17,427 nucleotides of DNA from DATDPY01 sp964395765 (GTDB lineage: Bacteria; Bacteroidota; Bacteroidia; Cytophagales; Cyclobacteriaceae). A model generated the notes under the pieces. The model saw nothing but the letters and a program-made list of their open reading frames with translations, made no database searches and was not told the origin of the DNA. Below, piece by piece: positions 15,063 to 17,427 of this stretch (position 1 is its first letter; each line of letters starts with the position of its first letter). Location: positions 1 through 17,427 of the forward strand of contig CAYNCU010000077.1 of assembly GCA_964395765.1 (NCBI GenBank). Direction: 5' to 3'. The position numbers were made by a program, and so were the translations under genes.

Positions 15063-15951
15063 GGTGAAATTCGTTGATTACTTGCTTCAGGTAATCCCTG
15101 TCAAGATGGGTATAGATTTCGGTGGTAGTTATTGATTCATGACCGAGCATTTCCTGGACTGCCCGCAAATCCGCGCCCCCTTCGATTAGATGAGTGGCGA
15201 AAGAATGCCTGAAGGTATGTGGGCTGATGCTTTTTTTAATACCGGTCTTTGCTGCAAGGTCCTTGATCAAAGTAAATATCATAACCCGCGTCAAATGGCT
15301 TCCACGGCGGTTAAGAAAAACATAGCTTTCATGGCTCGGCTTTACCGCGATATGGATCCGGACTTCTTTTATATAAATAGTAATATATTTTAAAGCTTCA
15401 CGGCCGATCGGCACCAGTCTTTCCTTGCTACCTTTCCCGAAAATTCTCAAGAACCCGATATCAAAATAAATATTATTCAGCTTCAGGTTTACCAGTTCCG
15501 ATACCCGTAATCCTGAGCTATATAAAGTTTCAAGCATAGCCCGGTTTCTGGCACCTGCCGGAGTCGACAAATCGATCGCCGTAAATATCTTATCTATTTC
15601 TTCAACACTTAAAATATCGGGAAGCTTTCTCCCGATTTTCGGACCTTCTACCAGGTGCGTGGGATCATCCGGGATAAGCTCTTCCTCAAGAAGATATTTG
15701 AAGAAAGCCTTTAATCCGGATAAAACCCTTGCCTGGGTGTAGGGTGTCATTCCCAATTTTCCTACCCATGCCAGGAATTCCCGGATCTGATAAGTATTAA
15801 TTTCGACTGGCGTCGCCGTAAGATTGGAGATTTCTGTAAACTGTTTTAGCTTTACTACATCATGGACATAAGCTTCGACTGAGTTTTCAGACAATGACCG
15901 TTCAAGACGAAGGTGGTTCTGAAATTGACGGATATAATGGTCCCAGTTCAT
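15052..15951 (-). CDS. xerD: XerD-like tyrosine recombinase
   Basis: Xer recombinases resolve chromosome dimers at the dif site under FtsK control. The 299-residue product has an N-terminal SAM-like DNA-binding domain (about 1-95: LRLERSLSENSVEAYVHDV; LSGLKAFFKYL) and the catalytic domain with all signature residues: R149 (SSGLRVSEL), K173 (FGKGSKERL), H245 and R248 (HTFRHSF), H271 (LGHES) and nucleophile Y280 (EIYTHLDR). I use ATG 15951 (MNWDHYIRQF) as start; an in-frame ATG at 15969 would add six residues. Size and lack of flanking repeats fit the housekeeping Xer, not an integron or transposon integrase. It is divergent from aroQ with 26 bases between start codons. Whether it is XerC or XerD by descent cannot be settled here. 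Confidence 0.92.
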   Translation of the reverse strand: MNWDHYIRQFQNHLRLERSLSENSVEAYVHDVVKLKQFTEISNLTATPVEINTYQIREFLAWVGKLGMTPYTQARVLSGLKAFFKYLLEEELIPDDPTHLVEGPKIGRKLPDILSVEEIDKIFTAIDLSTPAGARNRAMLETLYSSGLRVSELVNLKLNNIYFDIGFLRIFGKGSKERLVPIGREALKYITIYIKEVRIHIAVKPSHESYVFLNRRGSHLTRVMIFTLIKDLAAKTGIKKSISPHTFRHSFATHLIEGGADLRAVQEMLGHESITTTEIYTHLDRDYLKQVINEFHPRS

Positions 15952-15977
15952 GGATGAATAGAAAAACAAAAATCCAA

Positions 15978-16409
15978 ATGAAAATTGTAATAATCAATGG
16001 TCCTAACCTAAACCTGCTCGGGAAAAGGGAAACGGAAATTTACGGAACCGACTCCTTTGACGAATATCTGGAGAAAATAAAGTCTTTATATCCCGACACC
16101 GAAATAAAATATGCTCAATCCAATTCAGAGGGAGCAATCATCGATACCCTCCAAAACGAGGGTTTTAGTTGTGACGGTATTATTTTAAATGCCGGTGCCT
16201 ATACCCATACCTCCGTTGCTATTGCCGATGCGATTGCCAGTATTCCTTCCCGGGTTATCGAAGTTCATATTTCCAATGTTTATACCCGCGAAGATTTCCG
16301 CCATAAAAGCTTCCTCGCTCCCCGCTGTATCGGGGTTATTGCCGGTTTCGGCCTGGATAGTTACCGTATGGCCATTGAATTTTTTGTAAATATCCATAAA
16401 GAAGACTAA
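15978..16409 (+). CDS. aroQ: 3-dehydroquinate dehydratase, type II
   Basis: AroQ dehydrates 3-dehydroquinate to 3-dehydroshikimate in the shikimate pathway; type II forms a dodecamer. The 143-residue product has the family motifs in order: INGPNLNLLGKRE (6-18), with the catalytic Tyr22 in EIYG and the Arg of the flexible loop just before; QSNSEG (47-52); NAGAYTHTSVAIADA (71-85); EVHISNVYTRE (95-105) with H97; and RHKS then IGVIAGFG (118-125). I take ATG 15978. The frame is open further upstream into xerD sequence, but those codons do not belong to the family. It is the first rightward gene before marC (16-base gap). Confidence 0.97.
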   Translation: MKIVIINGPNLNLLGKRETEIYGTDSFDEYLEKIKSLYPDTEIKYAQSNSEGAIIDTLQNEGFSCDGIILNAGAYTHTSVAIADAIASIPSRVIEVHISNVYTREDFRHKSFLAPRCIGVIAGFGLDSYRMAIEFFVNIHKED

Positions 16410-16425
16410 TGTTTTTTTATTTTTT

Positions 16426-16995
16426 ATGATCAGCTTAAAAGCAATCATTTCCGTTACTTTAATCCTTTTTTCGATTATTGATGTTCTGGGCTCACTTCCG
16501 ATCATAATTGATCTTAAAAAAAAGACAGGGAAACTGGATTCCGGCAAAGCAACAATTATCTCGGGGATTATTATGATCATTTTCCTGCTGGTAGGAGAAT
16601 CAATCCTTAAGTTATTCGGGATAGATGTCGAATCCTTTGCCATAGCCGGGGCTATCATTATTCTTTTCATTGGCTTCGAAATGATCCTCGGTATTACTTT
16701 TTTCAAGCAGGATCCTGCTGATTCCTCCGGTTCTTCGGTGGTGCCAATTGCATTCCCCCTGATTGCAGGTGCCGGCACACTAACCACTATTATATCCCTC
16801 AGGGCTGAATATGCCAGGATCAATATTTTGATCGGGATCCTGATCAACCTGGTTTTTGTTTACCTGGTCTTACGATCTTCGGGCTGGCTCGAAAAGAAAT
16901 TAGGGCATTCAGGGTTCAATATATTAAGGAAGGTTACAGGGATCATCCTGCTATCCATTGCCATTAAACTGATTAAAACCAACCTGGCACTGTGA
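16426..16995 (+). CDS. MarC-family integral membrane protein
   Basis: MarC proteins are six-span inner-membrane proteins of unsettled function; the old link to multiple antibiotic resistance was not upheld. The 189-residue product has membrane segments at about 4-28, 42-64, 70-92, 104-124, 133-149 and 166-186. Family marks are LFSIIDVLGSLPI (14-26) in the first segment, GAIIILFIGFEMILG (75-89), and IAFPLIAGAGTLTT (108-121) at the start of the fourth. Length is close to the usual 200. Its TGA stop overlaps the GTG start of rnhA by four bases (GTGA), so these two are translationally coupled, and aroQ is 16 bases upstream. Confidence 0.9.
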   Translation: MISLKAIISVTLILFSIIDVLGSLPIIIDLKKKTGKLDSGKATIISGIIMIIFLLVGESILKLFGIDVESFAIAGAIIILFIGFEMILGITFFKQDPADSSGSSVVPIAFPLIAGAGTLTTIISLRAEYARINILIGILINLVFVYLVLRSSGWLEKKLGHSGFNILRKVTGIILLSIAIKLIKTNLAL

Positions 16996-17427
16996 GTGAT
17001 ATAATTATTTACACGGATGGTGCTTCCCGCGGGAATCCGGGACCCGGCGGCTTTGGCGTCATTCTTAAATTCGGTAATCACAGGAAAGAAATCAGTGAAG
17101 GATTCAGGCTGACTACCAATAACCGCATGGAGTTACTGGCAGTTATAGTGGCCCTGGAAGCAATAAAGTCACCCGATCATAAAATTATGATTCATTCAGA
17201 TTCGAGGTACGTAGTAGATGCCGTTCAGAAAGGCTGGCTCTGGGGATGGGAGAAAAAAGGTTTTAAAAAAAAGATGAACCAGGATCTATGGAAAAGGTTC
17301 ATTCCCCTTTACAAAAAGTATAACATTAAATTCAAATGGGTAAAGGGTCATGCAGGGGATCCTGAAAATGAAAGATGCGATGAACTGGCGGTAAAGGCGG
17401 CTGAGGGTATGATATTAAAGGAGGATA
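16992..17427 (+). CDS. rnhA: Ribonuclease HI, C-terminus cut by window edge
   Basis: RNase HI cuts the RNA strand of RNA-DNA hybrids and helps remove R-loops and primers. The 145 visible codons have the whole catalytic set: D9 (YTDGASRGNPGPGG), E47 (NNRMELLA), D70 (HSDSRYVV), the loop His120 (VKGHAGDPENE) and D130 (ERCDELA). The basic handle with KGWLWGWEKKGFKKK is also present (80-94). GTG 16992 is the start; it lies within the end of the marC gene. The protein is cut at the right edge but the family is about 150 residues long, so little is missing. It is full in all catalytic parts. Confidence 0.95.
   Translation, partial: MSDIIIYTDGASRGNPGPGGFGVILKFGNHRKEISEGFRLTTNNRMELLAVIVALEAIKSPDHKIMIHSDSRYVVDAVQKGWLWGWEKKGFKKKMNQDLWKRFIPLYKKYNIKFKWVKGHAGDPENERCDELAVKAAEGMILKED

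Noticed and set aside
15052..15951. Mobile-element integrase
   Set aside because: Size, neighbours (aroQ, pyrD, ftsK) and the absence of att-like repeats or cargo fit the housekeeping Xer recombinase.
15894..15977. N-terminal extension of aroQ by 28 codons
   Set aside because: The extra codons lie over the start of xerD and do not resemble type II dehydroquinases, which begin with the KIVIINGPN strand.
16185..16847. A 220-codon leftward open frame across aroQ and marC
   Set aside because: It is antisense to two well-supported family genes and its low-complexity Ile/Pro-rich translation matches nothing recognisable.
1..17427. A new defence, phage, CRISPR or biosynthetic system
   Set aside because: No repeat arrays, transposases, toxin-antitoxin pairs, nuclease/helicase sets or tailoring-enzyme clusters are seen; the PglZ domain belongs to PorX and not to a BREX system, as no pglX, brxC or brxL genes are near.

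Overview
The window is ordinary chromosomal DNA of a Bacteroidota bacterium, probably of the Bacteroidia/Bacteroidales side. The main evidence is a PorX-type response regulator with a PglZ domain, a DUF2851 protein, a Bacteroidota-style alanine dehydrogenase with an N-terminal extension, the lack of strong Shine-Dalgarno sequences, several TTG starts, and upstream boxes that fit the Bacteroidota sigma factor -7 motif (TAnnTTTG). I see no phage, transposon, CRISPR array, tRNA or rRNA.

Layout. (1) 1-4554: an HD-domain phosphohydrolase, cut by the left edge, reads leftwards. Divergent from it and reading rightwards are porX (type IX secretion regulator), tsaE (tRNA t6A synthesis) and ald (alanine dehydrogenase). 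(2) 4563-6287, leftwards: a VOC-fold protein, ispH (isoprenoid precursor synthesis) and a tiny, probably membrane-anchored or lipidated peptide that is easily missed. (3) 6288-6581, rightwards: a small lysine-rich helical protein of unknown role. (4) 6589-9794, leftwards: a tightly packed trio of a DUF2851 protein, a polytopic membrane protein and a NeuD/PglD-like left-handed beta-helix protein. (5) 9878-15951, leftwards: xerD, pyrD, ftsK, lolA and pyrF, the last three almost touching. (6) 15978-17427, rightwards: aroQ, a MarC-family membrane protein, and rnhA, which runs off the right edge and starts with GTG inside the marC stop codon.

How the genes work together. Most are housekeeping: pyrimidine synthesis (pyrD, pyrF), chromosome segregation and dimer resolution (ftsK, xerD), envelope lipoprotein traffic (lolA), shikimate pathway (aroQ), MEP isoprenoid pathway (ispH), tRNA modification (tsaE) and RNA/DNA hybrid removal (rnhA). 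PorX implies that the cell has a type IX secretion system elsewhere, since no por structural genes lie here. The less explained parts are the DUF2851/membrane protein/NeuD-like trio, whose acyltransferase homologue lacks the usual catalytic His; the tiny lipoprotein-like peptide upstream of ispH; and the lysine-rich helical protein. I found no clear new defence or mobile system.
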